A DNA stretch of 47,614 nucleotides from Brachionus koreanus (Eukaryota > Rotifera > Eurotatoria > Ploima > Brachionidae), in assembly GCA_016987375.1 (NCBI GenBank), contig PJRA01000263.1, forward strand, positions 1,612,085-1,659,698, in the 5' to 3' direction. This document shows positions 23,260 through 34,170 of the stretch, in pieces; the first letter of the stretch is position 1; each line of letters starts with the position of its first letter. Below the pieces are notes generated by a model, which searched no databases, had not been told where the DNA came from, and worked only from the letters and a program-made list of their open reading frames with translations. A program made the translations under genes and the position numbers.

Positions 23260-24105
23260 TTTCAGTTTTGTTTAAACCGGACTAGGGCTTCTACTAATAT
23301 CGTTTGTTCTTGGCGAACGAGTCAACTCTCGTTTTTGTTCTGGTGAACCACGTGATCTAGACTCAGATCTTTCCCTAGAAATCGACCTTTCTCTCGAGAC
23401 AGATTTGTTTTTCGCTGGACTAGGTGATCTGTTTTTAGATAGTGACCTTGTCGCTCTAGATCGACTTCGGCTACGGTACGAGCCTTCTTTGCTGCGATGT
23501 TTTCTTTCTCGGCCTCGCCGCTCACGACCACCACTTCGACTTCGAGTTCTTCGATCGTTACTTTCGCCTCTACGATCATAATCCGAGTGTTTTGAATGTC
23601 TCGATGGTCTATCTCTGCCTCTATTTCTCATTTCACCAGGTGCTACAATATTTAACAAAAACACAAGCTATAATAAACAAACAAACTATTTTCTTGAAAT
23701 TACTTTTTCTGTCTCCTCTAGCAAATTCAACTTCAATTTCGCGACCAAATAGTCGTTGCCTATCCATTCGATATTGAGCCTCTTCGGCATCTCTTGGATC
23801 CTCATACTCAACAAAACAATAGCCCTTTGGCAAACCTGAATAATAATCCAGTGGTATGGTCACATCCAAAATGCGTCCATATTTTGCAAACAATCGTCTT
23901 AAATCATCATATCTTTTTTTTTTTATTTAAAAACAAAAATAAAATTAATTTTCATTTTCAGATATTTTTTTTTGATAAATTCTATTTTACCTGACTCTAT
24001 CAGATATGTTTCGAACATAGAGAGTGGATGGTGGCGTTCCTCTGTAACGGGACATTTCACTTTCTTTTTCTTTCGATTTTAATTAAACAAACAAACTTTT
24101 TTTTG
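23260..24105 (-). repeat. Right arm of the SRSF10 inverted duplication
   Basis: Inverted partner of 17486-18332, ~846 bp, separated from it by 4,927 bp. Its outer flank begins with ACAGAGTGTTT, a motif that recurs at about 25799 and, inverted, at about 32790. The outer junction may therefore lie next to a dispersed repeat. Confidence 0.95.
23272..24055 (-). CDS. SRSF10-like: SRSF10-like SR splicing factor, copy B (3 exons, convergent)
   Basis: Minus-strand exons 24055-23991, 23912-23704 and 23642-23272 have the same sizes and splice sites as copy A and encode 214 residues. The only protein difference seen is Lys to Arg near the C terminus (RSPKTND becomes RSPRTND); one synonymous change lies six codons later. 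The RRM, GDRKTPGE linker and RS domain are otherwise identical. Both copies are open and spliceable, so neither looks like a pseudogene. Because introns are retained, reverse transcription of a mature mRNA is excluded. The two genes point toward each other and read-through transcripts would be complementary. The 3' UTR differs from copy A from 12 bp after the stop. Confidence 0.9.
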
Positions 24106-26420
24106 AGACAGAGTGTTTCTTATATGATTTTATTGTATGCTTTATAATTTCAAAATAAACGTTGCTAAATTTACTAAACTGTATGCTTTTTCTTTGTAAA
24201 ATCAAAGTCAGTTAATGTGCATTTTTATTTTATATTAACAATTTGTATTCTTAAAAATCCTATTTTAAAAATAAAAAAATTATTTAGTTAACGGTCAAAT
24301 AATTTTAAGTGAGTCTTAGACTATTTATTTTATTAGATTTGAATGGATTTTTTGATTGATTTGGTATTTTCCTTCCGCTTTATTTGATAAATATACATCA
24401 TCATACTTAGAACTATATTCTAGTTTGGTATCAGGGGCAGGAGAAAAAGGAGAAAAAAAAGCTTTTTTATTCAAGTTCATAATGAAATGTTACTTTGTAT
24501 ATATATTTTTTTACTCATAAAATGTTCCAATATTCCATAATTTTTCATTCATCATTTTTATTTGATCATAAACTTAATTTAATTTTATTTAAATTGCATT
24601 TATTAAAAATATTTTATTTTTTAATATGTCATCATCACATGAAAAATCGATTTCACTCTTTTCTTTTACATGTAAATTGTTTTTTCACTTAAAGCCATTC
24701 ATTTACTAAATTTTAAATTTGTTTAGGCCTAATAAATAAAAATAGATATTATTTATTGAATAAATATTCAGCTAATTTTTTATTTATTTTTTTTTATTTA
24801 GATTGATTTTAGCTAAATAATTTAGATTTTAACTCAATTAAATTATATTTTAATCTGTAACGAGTAAAATTTATCTCAGAATAAAATAAAAATTGATAAA
24901 GATTTAATTAAATTAAAAAAATAAAGGTTTATTTAGAAAAATAAAAATTTAGAATAATGTTTTGTCAAAAAAAAATTAAACTGATACTTAAGTGAACAAA
25001 TATTGACAAACCAATTCTCTGCTGTCCTCTAATTGGACTTGGATTGACTGCTGTGTGGTTTCTAGCTGTTCGTTCTTTCGTTCAACTTTTAAATTACTGA
25101 CTTTTGAGAAAAAATTTAGGTTGTCCAAAAGGACCCAAATTTGAAGACGATTAAGATATTGATTTTTAGTTTTTTATGATATAATAAAGGATTTTAGTTT
25201 AAGCAAAAATAAATATTAATAAATAATTTGTCAAATTAGTATTTTTTTATTTTGTCTTAGCTTATATAAACATTCAGGAAAACTTAAATTATATTTTTTA
25301 AATACTATAGTTTAGTAGAAAATTTAATTTTCTTTCAGAATATATGCCCATATGTGAATCAATTTTTTTTTGCCACTTGATAAAGATTTTCATAAGTAAA
25401 AAAATATTATCATTATCATCTCAATCAGTTCTTGATTCAGATTCTTAAATTAATATCAAGGGTAATTTTAGCCATTTTCTTAAATTTATGTTATTGCTCT
25501 TTTGATTGTTTGAATTAAATTTTTTTTCTCTCACTGCGTATAAGCTAAATTTGTTAAATCAATTATATTTTTTTTTACCTCAAACAAAAATACTTGAAAT
25601 TTAAAGTTAATAAAATGAAATAGACAAATAACCAAGCGAGGAACTATAAGTTAATTTCAACAGGTTGAATATGGTCTCAATAAATAATGGATGTGATTTA
25701 ATTAAGAATTAAAAATTAATCTTGATTATAATTGTTTTCTATTTATAACTTTTGAACAACTTTAATTTTAACTAAACAAAAAACACATTGCATTAATACA
25801 GAGTGTTTTTTTAAATGAATTAATTGAATGCTTTATAATTTAAGAATTTTTTATTGAATTTTATTTGTATTATTTTTTTGTTGGTAAGAATTGTCTCAGC
25901 ACCATTTGGTGGAAGTTTGCATCATTTTTATCAAGAGTAGCAAATATTATAGAACATCACTGACAACTCTAATTTTAAAAAATTATTTTAATTTTCAACT
26001 AAATAGAAAAATCCAACTTTTTATACAAAAAAAAAAGTATGTAAAAACTTTGACAAGGTCTTTTTTATTAGGAATGATGAATTATTTTGAAGTGTATTAA
26101 TTTTTGTCTCAAACAATTAATAGCAAATGAATATTCTTTTCTTAAATTAATCATTTAAAGATTAGAAATGTTTTCTAATTAAAATTTTTTTTCAAAAATT
26201 TTATTGCTTTTTTTCAACGTTTTATAATTGATCACAATTATAAAAATTTTTCAAATATTTCTTAATTTATCTTAAAATTTATGCGATAATGTTATGTTAT
26301 TAATGATAGAAAAAAATATTTAACCAAAATAATTCAATTTATTTCATGCAAAAATTTGATTTTTTTTAAATCTTAAAAAATTAATTATATTATCAAACGT
26401 CATCGTTTTTTTTGAAAATA
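24106..26420. other. AT-rich intergenic between SRSF10 copy B and SRP72
   Basis: A ~45-bp motif starting ACAGAGTGTTT and ending ATGCTTTATAATTT occurs at 24105-24151 and again at about 25798-25845. On the minus strand at about 25165-24990 an ATG-less open frame contains LKVERKNEQLETTQQSIQ and LEDSRELVCQYL. This looks like a coiled-coil exon or relic but is unassigned. The rest is featureless. Confidence 0.4.
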
Positions 26421-29400
26421 ATGTCGGAAAAAAATGCCGAACAAATAAAGACACTCTATTCTGAGTTGCACAAAATTGCTCAAACACAAGACTGGGAACG
26501 CATATTAAAAGTTGCCAAAAAAATCCTTGGTCTTTCGGTAAACGAAAAAAAAGCCTTCCAATGTAAGACAGTGTGTCTAATGCAACTGGAAAGGTTTGAA
26601 GAAGCTTTAAGCGGTATTGAGCGCAATCATGAAGCTCATGATTTGTTCTTCGAGAAAGCTTATTGTGAATACAGACTAAATAGGGTTCAAGATGCTTACA
26701 ATACTATTAAGCAAAGTAATGAAATGTCCAATAGAGAAAAAGAACTTTTGGCACAGATTGCGTACAAATTGGAAAAGTATCAAGAGAGCTATGAAGTCTA
26801 CAAGGAGTTGGTCAAAAATTCTGATGTAAAAAATTTTAAATTTTTTGAATAAAATTACATGAGTTCTAAATTAGGATGATTATGACAATGAAAGAAAAAC
26901 CAATTTTTCTGCAGTAATTGCCGCAATGAGATCATCTAATCCAACAGCAACCAAGGACTTGGACATGTCAGAAAATGAAAAGCTCACTTACGAATTATGC
27001 TATAATTCAGCTTGTATATCGATAAGCAAAGGCAAATTCGAAGAAGCTGAAGAAAAACTCAACAAAGCTGGGACAATGTGCAAAGAAACTTTTGAAGATG
27101 AAGAAGACCAAGAATTCGTTGAGAGTGAAATGGCTATTATTCGCATTCAACTTGCTTTTTGTTTGCAAAAAGCTGGCAAAATCGATGAAGCTTTAAAAAT
27201 TTACAACTCTGTTTTAAAATCTAAGTATTTTAATTCAAAAATAAAAATTAATTTTTATTTAAACAAAATAAATTTTATTTATTAAAAGACCATCTGATCT
27301 GAGTGTAAACGCAGTAGCGTCAAATAATTTGGTTTGCATAAACAAAGATCAAAATATATTTGATTCGAGAAAAAAACTCAAAGCAGCCACTTCAAACGAA
27401 TTGGATGCAAAATTGAACACAACACAGCGTTGTGTAATTGCATACAATGAAATTCTTTTTTCCATTATTACCAATCAGGTAAGTCATAAATTTGAATTAG
27501 AATATTCAAATTTATTTAATGAAACAAAAAAAAAATGTTTTTTATAATAAGAATTATATAAGTAATTTTTATGAAGAGAAATTTCTTAGTTTTTTCTTGG
27601 TAAACAATGCTTCAGAATCTTGAAAATATAATGTGGGCTTTTATTGAAAAAAATTAATAAGAAAAGAGAAAGAACCCACAAAGAAAAGAAGAAATTTCTT
27701 TTCCTTATATTTATTCTGCATATCAAACATCTACTTTTCAATTCTAGTCAATCTTACGTTATAAATTAACAACCCCTATTCCTATTCCAAGTGCAAGTGT
27801 TTAACTTATGCTTTTTGAATTTCAATTTTAGACTCAGCTTCCGGTTTATTTTTTTCATAGTTCATAACTTTTAATTGTTCACATGCCTTTAGTTTTAGCC
27901 TTTAAAAAAATGTTGTAATTCAGAATTACAGGATCATTCAAACTTTGTATCAGTTAATACATTTTTTAGAACACAATGTCAAAATCTTAATTAGCCCAAC
28001 GAGGATTATTACTTGAAACATTCAATCTAAATAAAGAAATTTTAAGTAGCAGATGATTTTTTGCAAAATTCAGGAAGTGTCTCCGTGCAAGCATACTATT
28101 TCCATCATTCCCAAGATAAAATTTCTTTCATATAAATTTCGATTTTGATGCTTGTACCTCATTTCAAAGAAATATTTACAAATTTTCGAGTTAACCAAGC
28201 AGCTTTTTTAAAATTTATTTATTAATATAAAATTAATCTCCTTTAAGGAGAAGTAAAAATAAAATTTGTGTTTAGAAAAATATAAAAAATATTACATAAA
28301 AAAAATAAAAAAAAGATAAAAATAATAAAAAATTCATTTCAGTTCAGCAAAAAAGATTAAGAAAGAAATTATTACTTTTTTATAAACATGCATCTTTTAT
28401 TTGAATTGAAAAAATAAATTTTCTCTTAAGATAGCTTAAAATAGCTTCAAATTTTAAAATTTTTTTATAATAGTCAAGTCAAGTATAAAAATTATTAAAA
28501 AATCAAACAATCAATCAGAAAAATTTACATCAAAAAATTACATGATGCCTCTAGTGTGGTCAACGACTTAGTGTATAATTGATCAGCAAATCTACTGATC
28601 ACTGAATCAGTGATCATAAAAAATGTGATCATTTTTTAAAGGAAAAAAAATGTGACCAAATAATAAAATACATCGAAACGAAAGTCTAAATAATGTAATT
28701 TTAAAAAAAGTCTTACTTTAGGTGCATTTTTGCAATGTGGAATTTAACGTCTATTTCATTCTTCATCAATTCTCCACATATATTGCATGGTACTGGGTTG
28801 TTTTATTTACTTTAGGCTTTTTTGACAATCATCTCGATCACTTTTAAGATCGGAAGCTCAACCATGGCTTGTTCTTTATAATTGTCTTCTTTATCACTTA
28901 CATTACAAATACATATCTTATTAATATCGTTAGTCAAATCTTTATCTAATTCTTCATCTCTCAATGTTGTATCAACCCTGGTGCTTAAAATTTTCATTTT
29001 TATTAACTTAAGCTAATAAACTGTTTTTTTTTTTAATTTTAATTTTTTGGCTAAATCTAAAAATATGTTTTAGCTAAGTGTGTTTTATGATATTTTGATT
29101 ATTTTGATATTATATTAATATTAAAGCATGAAATTTTCGATTCAATTATCAAAATTAAAAAATTTATGAAATTTTTATTTTTTTTAATAATATAAATGAT
29201 TAAATTTTAGTGATAAAGCGTCTTCACGGCTCTTCTCAATAATAAATCTTTTTTAAAAATTTGTAGATGTCATGCGCATTAAGTAAAGCTATTTATTTAA
29301 GCTAAATGAAATCATTTTAAGCTAAATTATATACAAACTTTTTATTTATCGTAAATTATAAAATATTGATCAATATAATTAACAATTTTACATAAAAATA

Positions 29401-30707
29401 TAAAAAAAACAATTTAACATAAATTGATTTTACATTAAGTCAAATTTAGTCAAATAATAATATAGATAAATCTTTTTATAAAAAAATATTTTAGTCTCAA
29501 AATCCTCAGAAACCTTATATTTTAAAAATAGAATAAAATGTGACCAACTACAATAAATTTTATAGTTATTCAAAATTTTTTTTGAGCACATAAAATTTTT
29601 AACTGTTCCAATTGTCATAATTTTTTTATAATAATTTAGAAAGATGCGTCTCAAAAATTGCTTGAACAATTCAAGTCAAAATTTGAGGACAAAGAAAGAT
29701 ACGCCATGCTCAAAGTGGTACAGTTGTATAAAGAAAAAAAATATGCTGAATGCGAAAAGCACTTGTCTGATATAGCCAAGTCAGACAAAGGTTCTTCAAT
29801 AATTAAGTTTTATCTGATACAAATTCTGCTCACTCAGCATAAATATTCGGAGGCTATTGAAATGTTCAAAACACTTGACGAATACAGAGTATTCAAGCTT
29901 GGAATTATCAGCGCAATGGTTACTTTACTTAAACAGCTTAATGATAAAAATACTATTTCAAAGTTGTTTGATAATGCGGTCAATTATTATGCCAAGACCG
30001 AGCCTCAAGCCAAAGAACTTGAGATTTATATGCGAGAAAATTCCAACTTTCAAATAGAAAATGATAATTTGCCTAAGGCCTGTGAAATGCTGGAAAAAAT
30101 CCGCTCACTTAAACCCAAAGATTTTAGGATACTTTCAAAATTAATTAAGTTGTATTCAAAATTCAATGCTGATAAAGCAAAAGATTTAAGTAGAGAATTG
30201 CCGTCACTGGAAGAAGTTGCGGCTCAATCTGACATTGATATTGATACATTGGAAAGTCAATTTAGCTTGTTGAATTCGAAATTTGCTAGATCTAAAGCAA
30301 TTCCATCAGCAACAGTTAAGTCTCCCGATCAGTCTAAAACGGGCGAGGCTGTATTGAAAAAAAAGAAAAAGAAAAATCGCAAAGTTAAATTACCCAAGAA
30401 TTATAATCCAAATATTCCATTGGATTTGGAGAGATGGATGCCGTTGAGAGAGAGATCTTATTATAGAGGAAAACGAAATAAAAAGAAAAATCAAATAGGA
30501 AAAGGAACTCAAGGCGCTGTATCATCCAAGTACATAAAATTTTGATCTATTAGTTGTTATAATTAACTTTAATTTTCAAGAGAACCAACTGCAAATCAGC
30601 CACAGTCTCCTAAACCAGGCGCCAAGACTCCAGATGTAAGTGTGCCTAAGCCAAAACCTCCTTCCGGAGCTCATAAGAAAAAAAATAAGGCTAGAAATAA
30701 ATGGTAG
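26421..30707 (+). CDS. SRP72: Signal recognition particle subunit SRP72 (5 exons)
   Basis: Exons 26421-26825, 26875-27224, 27289-27478, 29640-30529 and 30581-30707 join in frame at GT-AG sites to give 653 residues, close to the ~670 usual for SRP72. Most of the protein is TPR-like helical repeats. The segments LSAVIAA, ELCYNSAC and INKDQNIFDSRKKLK match family blocks. Near residues 555-605 is the conserved RNA-binding region: a Lys run, LPKNYNPNIPLDLERW, LRERSYYRGKR and IGKGTQGA. The tail is Pro/Lys-rich and ends ARNKW, as family members often end in Trp. SRP72 binds SRP RNA with SRP68 and helps target ribosomes to the ER. I chose the ATG at 26421; the upstream TTG is unlikely. Introns are 49, 64, 2161 and 51 bp. 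Confidence 0.95.
27900..28190 (-). pseudogene. Antisense coding-like relic in SRP72 intron 3
   Basis: On the minus strand one frame, broken by a few stops, gives GNDGNSMLARRHFLNFAKNH and LLLKISLFRLNVSSNNPRWA. It is protein-like but not recognised. It lies downstream, in minus-strand sense, of the zinc-finger-like frame at 28720-28997 and may be part of the same decayed element. Confidence 0.3.
28720..28997 (-). pseudogene. Antisense frame with a C2H2-type finger in SRP72 intron 3
   Basis: An ATG at 28997 opens 61 codons (start MKILSTRVDTTLRDEELDKD, end VIEMIVKKA). After a stop or frame shift, the next frame reads PVPCNICGELMKNEIDVKFH and then IAKMH. That is a C-x2-C-x12-H-x4-H spacing, as in classical C2H2 fingers. 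A frame change of one base just before the stop would link the two, so this may be a broken gene or a transposon's N-terminal finger. No family was recognised. Confidence 0.4.
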
Positions 30708-30778
30708 ACTTAAAAATTATTTTTAATCATGTTTTAGATTGTCTCTTTGGATTTTAAATTCATTATTTTTTTAATTTA

Positions 30779-30784
30779 AATAAA
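30779..30784 (+). terminator. Likely poly(A) signal of SRP72
   Basis: AATAAA about 72 nt after the SRP72 stop codon. Confidence 0.35.
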
Positions 30785-31650
30785 TTTTAAAAAAAATATT
30801 TTTTTCGTTTCGTTATTTAGATTAAATAGATTGGATATTTTGTTTAATTTCATTTAAGAGAAAAGTTCAATCTAGTTTATTGAATAAATGTAAATGACCC
30901 AATCGATGACATATACCGTTGTTTACAGTACTATGTCAGTGAATTTGTTTCTTTTTTGAATTCAATTAAATGATTAAATGAATAACAAGAAAAAAAATAA
31001 ATGAATAAAAATGGTAGGAACGGTTTTATCTGGGCTGATAGTTTAGCTGCTTGTGCTGACGCTTTAGTTCTTGATTAATAAGACGTTTCTCAATATGCTT
31101 TTTGTTTCTAGGTCGTCTTCTTTTGTCAATTTGTCTTTCTCTAGTGTTCAATGAAATACATAATCCTTATAGGCTTTTGATAATCAGGAGTTCAACACTT
31201 AATATCCGAAATTGACAATTATGGCGTATCCAACATAATTAGTTCAATTATCAACAGTTATAGCGTCTCAAAGTTGATCACTAAAAAAGTAAGGTTGTTT
31301 TGAGAGTTGTTTTACCTAGGAGAAATCCTAAAAAATGGATCATTAGCCACTTGTTTTGTAGATAAAAGGACGCTCTTTCATAATTTAGCGTTTTATTATT
31401 TCAAATAAATAATTTCAAAATTTTTTTATTAACTAAAACTTATGATTTTTTTTTGAGGATTACCCGAAAGCCATTTCTCAATTATTTATCTAAGAATCAT
31501 TTAAATTAAATTAATTTATAAAAATGCGAGTAAATCATCATTTAAAAGCTCTTCAATTAAACCTAGAATTACTGGTCAGACAACACCACGTTTGGGTTCT
31601 CAGGCATTTTTTGGGTACTAATACAACCAAACATTCATTTGTACAGTTTG
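30785..31650. other. Intergenic with one short basic minus-strand frame
   Basis: On the minus strand, at about 31165-31035, a frame without ATG reads ERQIDKRRRPRNKKHIEKRL and ends QPR-stop. It is strongly basic and unassigned. The rest shows no coding signal. Confidence 0.35.
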
Positions 31651-32110
31651 AGTTTTTTTTCTTAGATGGTTGATTTCCATGCTGGTCGAAATCTTGCAAG
31701 GGTAATCTCTGTTTTAGCAACTCTTTTCTTAATGTCTTTTTGTGTTCCCATTGCTATACTGATGGTCTTTTCTAAGTATGTAAATTCGTTTACACCAATG
31801 ATCTAGTCGACTGAAAATGATCTGGTGTTAATATCTAGCATAGAAAATCAAATGCATATGAAGACGCACTATTTGGCGAACAGCACTAAACCAACTGGAC
31901 TCGAAATAACAATAGCCAAAACGAAAATTATGTGCATAAACACTAAATTGGATACCTTGATCAACATCGGTGTGTAAACGAATTCTTCTCGTTTGCAAAT
32001 CTGTTGTTCATAATTTCTAGTTTTTATCTCAAAAATAAACTTAACCCAGATGAGGTTCAATCAAAGTTTGAAAAATAATCATAGCTACATGTTCATCAAA
32101 ATTTCCTGTA
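31650..32110 (-). mobile_element. RTE-type LINE relic
   Basis: On the minus strand near 31800-31675 one frame reads VNEFTYLEKTISIAMG, then TQKDIKKRVAKTEITLARFR and PAWKST. This closely follows the VxxFxYLGSxxxxDGGxxxDIxxRIxxAxxAFxxLxxxWxS segment of RTE-clade reverse transcriptases. Upstream, TDVDQGIQFSVYAHNF may correspond to the GVRQGCxLSPxLF region. Frames shift and stops occur. The short open frame at 31869-32060 belongs to this relic and is not a separate gene. Confidence 0.65.
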
Positions 32111-32224
32111 AATAAACCCAATTTGTTCATTGGAAAATTTATAAATTAAACCAATTTTCTCAAGTGTTTTAGATTAATATTTTTGCTTTTTGTTTCCTTC
32201 TACATTTCTTTGATTAAAAAATGT

Positions 32225-32405
32225 TCCTCAAACTTTTAGACCCTTTTTTAAAAAATAGAAAGTCCGAGGGGTTACAGACACCTTTTTGAAAAATATCTCA
32301 TTTAAATACAATTTTAAAAAATGACTTTTGTTATATAAAGATTTTCATTCTAATTTTCTAGAAAATGAATTTATCTTAATAACTTTATTTGAAATTTTTA
32401 TGAGA
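32225..32405 (-). repeat. Diverged copy of the piggyBac-like MITE family
   Basis: Its reverse complement begins CTCATAAAAATTTCAAATAA and continues AGTTAT-AGATAAATT, matching the interior of the element at 41513-41714. The terminal TTAA ends are not preserved. Confidence 0.45.
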
Positions 32406-32463
32406 TATATTATATAAAAAAAATATCTCGGTCAGAAAATCATAAAAAAAATACAATAAGAAA

Positions 32464-32545
32464 ATTATTTTTTATTTAAAATATAATTTAGAGGGAAAAG
32501 TTCCTCATGACAGCTCCGAATGGCGTAGTGCCTTCTTTTCAGTCA
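32464..32545 (-). repeat. Two-hairpin short repeat, copy 6 (antisense)
   Basis: In sense orientation the head is GACTGAAAAGAAGG. Hairpin 1 is GGC-ACTAC-GCC, a third base pair different from the other copies. The linker is ATTCGGAGCTGTC. Hairpin 2 is GAGG-AACTTTTC-CCTC. The tail is A-rich. Confidence 0.7.
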
Positions 32546-32634
32546 GTCTGTCAAAAAAAATTCTGAATTTTTGTCGTGTTGTATTATGTCATTTAGAGAA
32601 GTAATCTTTGATTTCTTTTGCGATGGCAATTTTT

Positions 32635-32767
32635 CAGAATTTTAAAAAAACACTCAAATTATTTGGTAAACAAAATTAAAATTAAAAATTTTCTTAAATA
32701 TTGCAAAAAAAAATCTAAAAATATGAAAATGTAAAAATGTAGAATTATTTTCATTTTGCCTTTGCGA
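32635..32767 (+). repeat. Half copy of the GGCAAAATG foldback MITE
   Basis: Similar to 41245-41350 in the same orientation (TTATTTG-TAAACAAA, TTAAATATTGCA, TATTTTCATTTTGCC). Only one side of the palindrome is present. Confidence 0.6.
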
Positions 32768-33530
32768 TTAATTCAATCAATTTAAAACACTCTGTGTATA
32801 GTATCAATGCTTGTTTTAAGAGGAAAAAATTTGAATATTCTCAGAATCTTGTTTTGTTTTCTTTGTAGTTTTAGCTTTATTTTTTCTGTTCCCGAATTTA
32901 AAATAATGAAACAATAGTCAAACAGCGAACAGAGTAAAGTTTTGTCATGATTCTATAGAAATAAGAAATAAGGGGGTCATGGTCTTTGGTCGAATAACTT
33001 TTTTATCATATTTATTCTAAAGTTCTGATTCTAGTTTTTCGGCAAAAATTTTTTTATAAAACTTTTGTACAACTTTTTTACTAAATTCAGGTTTCAGCAT
33101 TTTGAAAATATTTTATTTTAAAAATCAAGGGGTAATTTTTTATATTTAAATTGGCCGCTTAACCAGCTTTATTCTAAAAAAGTGATTATACTCAGATTTT
33201 AATTAGAAAAAAAATTAGTTGCTCGATTTACTTTAAGTGGTTAATTTGCTATTGTTTGCACTATTCGAATTAGAACAACCAGGCTTTAGAATATCATGTT
33301 TACAAATAGAAAAAAAAGAGAGAGAGAGAGAACAGAGAATATAGTTGACAAAGCCGATTAACTAGCAAATCGAATAAAGTACTTGAAATTTGAAATTGAT
33401 TTTTTTCGTAAATCAAAAACGTATCCAATTCTTGCTAAAAAATTAAAGTATTAAATTGCAGATGCAAGTTAAATTCAAACAAAATCTTTTGTACCTTTAA
33501 CCAATTTTTTGATTTAGAAATTAGCTTATT
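32768..33530. other. AT-rich intergenic
   Basis: Contains an inverted ACACTCTGTG motif at about 32790, matching ACAGAGTGTTT at 24105 and 25799, and a (GA)n tract near 33318. No gene. Confidence 0.5.
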
Positions 33531-34170
33531 AGCTCAAATTGGCCGTGTTCTAATTGCTGCAAATATTGAAAAACATTACTTTAGGGAATAGCTAGGCTAA
33601 TCGATATTTTATTGTTTATCAAAATCTGATTGACAAATGCTAGAGCAGAATTGCTGAGCCATTGATCGATGCTAATAGAGCTTCGAACCTGCTAAAATAA
33701 TCACTTAATTTCAAACACATAATTACACAATTGCATAATACGAACTGATCCTTGGTCTTATCAGTCAAATCATGCGAGAGTGATTAAATCTTCTTAAGTA
33801 ATAGACATACAAACAGTTTCAAACTGTGTGCATTATTTTTGACTGATTTTTTTCGTGACATTAATTTCTACTTCCCTTTTTTCCCTCGGAGAGTTTTTGT
33901 GCTAATTCCGAGTAAAAATCTTATCGCGTTGCTATTCAATAAGCCAACTCGACTAGATTTAATTAGTTAATCAATACGCCTATTTAGCTCTCACTCTAAA
34001 AAGAGTAATCACGCTGAAATTTAACAATAAAAAAAATTTGATTGCAATTATTTCAACTAATTTAAAGTGTTTTTGCAGTCAAATGATCAAAAATGAAGAT
34101 AAGCTAGCATCGAAATTTGGCACTTAGACTTGCTCAGATAATTTAATGTACCTAGACAATCATACTAGAT
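33530..34170. promoter_or_regulatory. Candidate cis-regulatory block downstream of Dlx
   Basis: About 640 bp with visibly higher complexity and G+C than its surroundings. It holds clustered TAATTA/TTAATTA cores, TCGAT and CAATAAGCC words, and no long open frame. The composition resembles the block at 11590-12060. The regulatory role is inferred only from composition and proximity to Dlx. Confidence 0.3.

Larger units (their letters stand above)
27479..29639 (+). other. Unusually long SRP72 intron 3
   Basis: 2,161 bp against 49-64 bp for the other introns of the gene. Donor CAG|GTAAGT, acceptor ATAATTTAG. It contains minus-strand coding-like relics and a hairpin TGATCACTGA-A-TCAGTGATCA near 28595. 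The expansion is best explained by insertion of other elements. Confidence 0.8.

Noticed and set aside
17486..24105. SRSF10 pair as a processed retrocopy plus parent gene
   Set aside because: Both copies retain the same two introns and there is no poly(A) tract or target duplication at the ends.
26412..26420. Earlier TTG start for SRP72, adding three residues
   Set aside because: The ATG at 26421 lies directly downstream; a non-ATG start is not needed and not supported.
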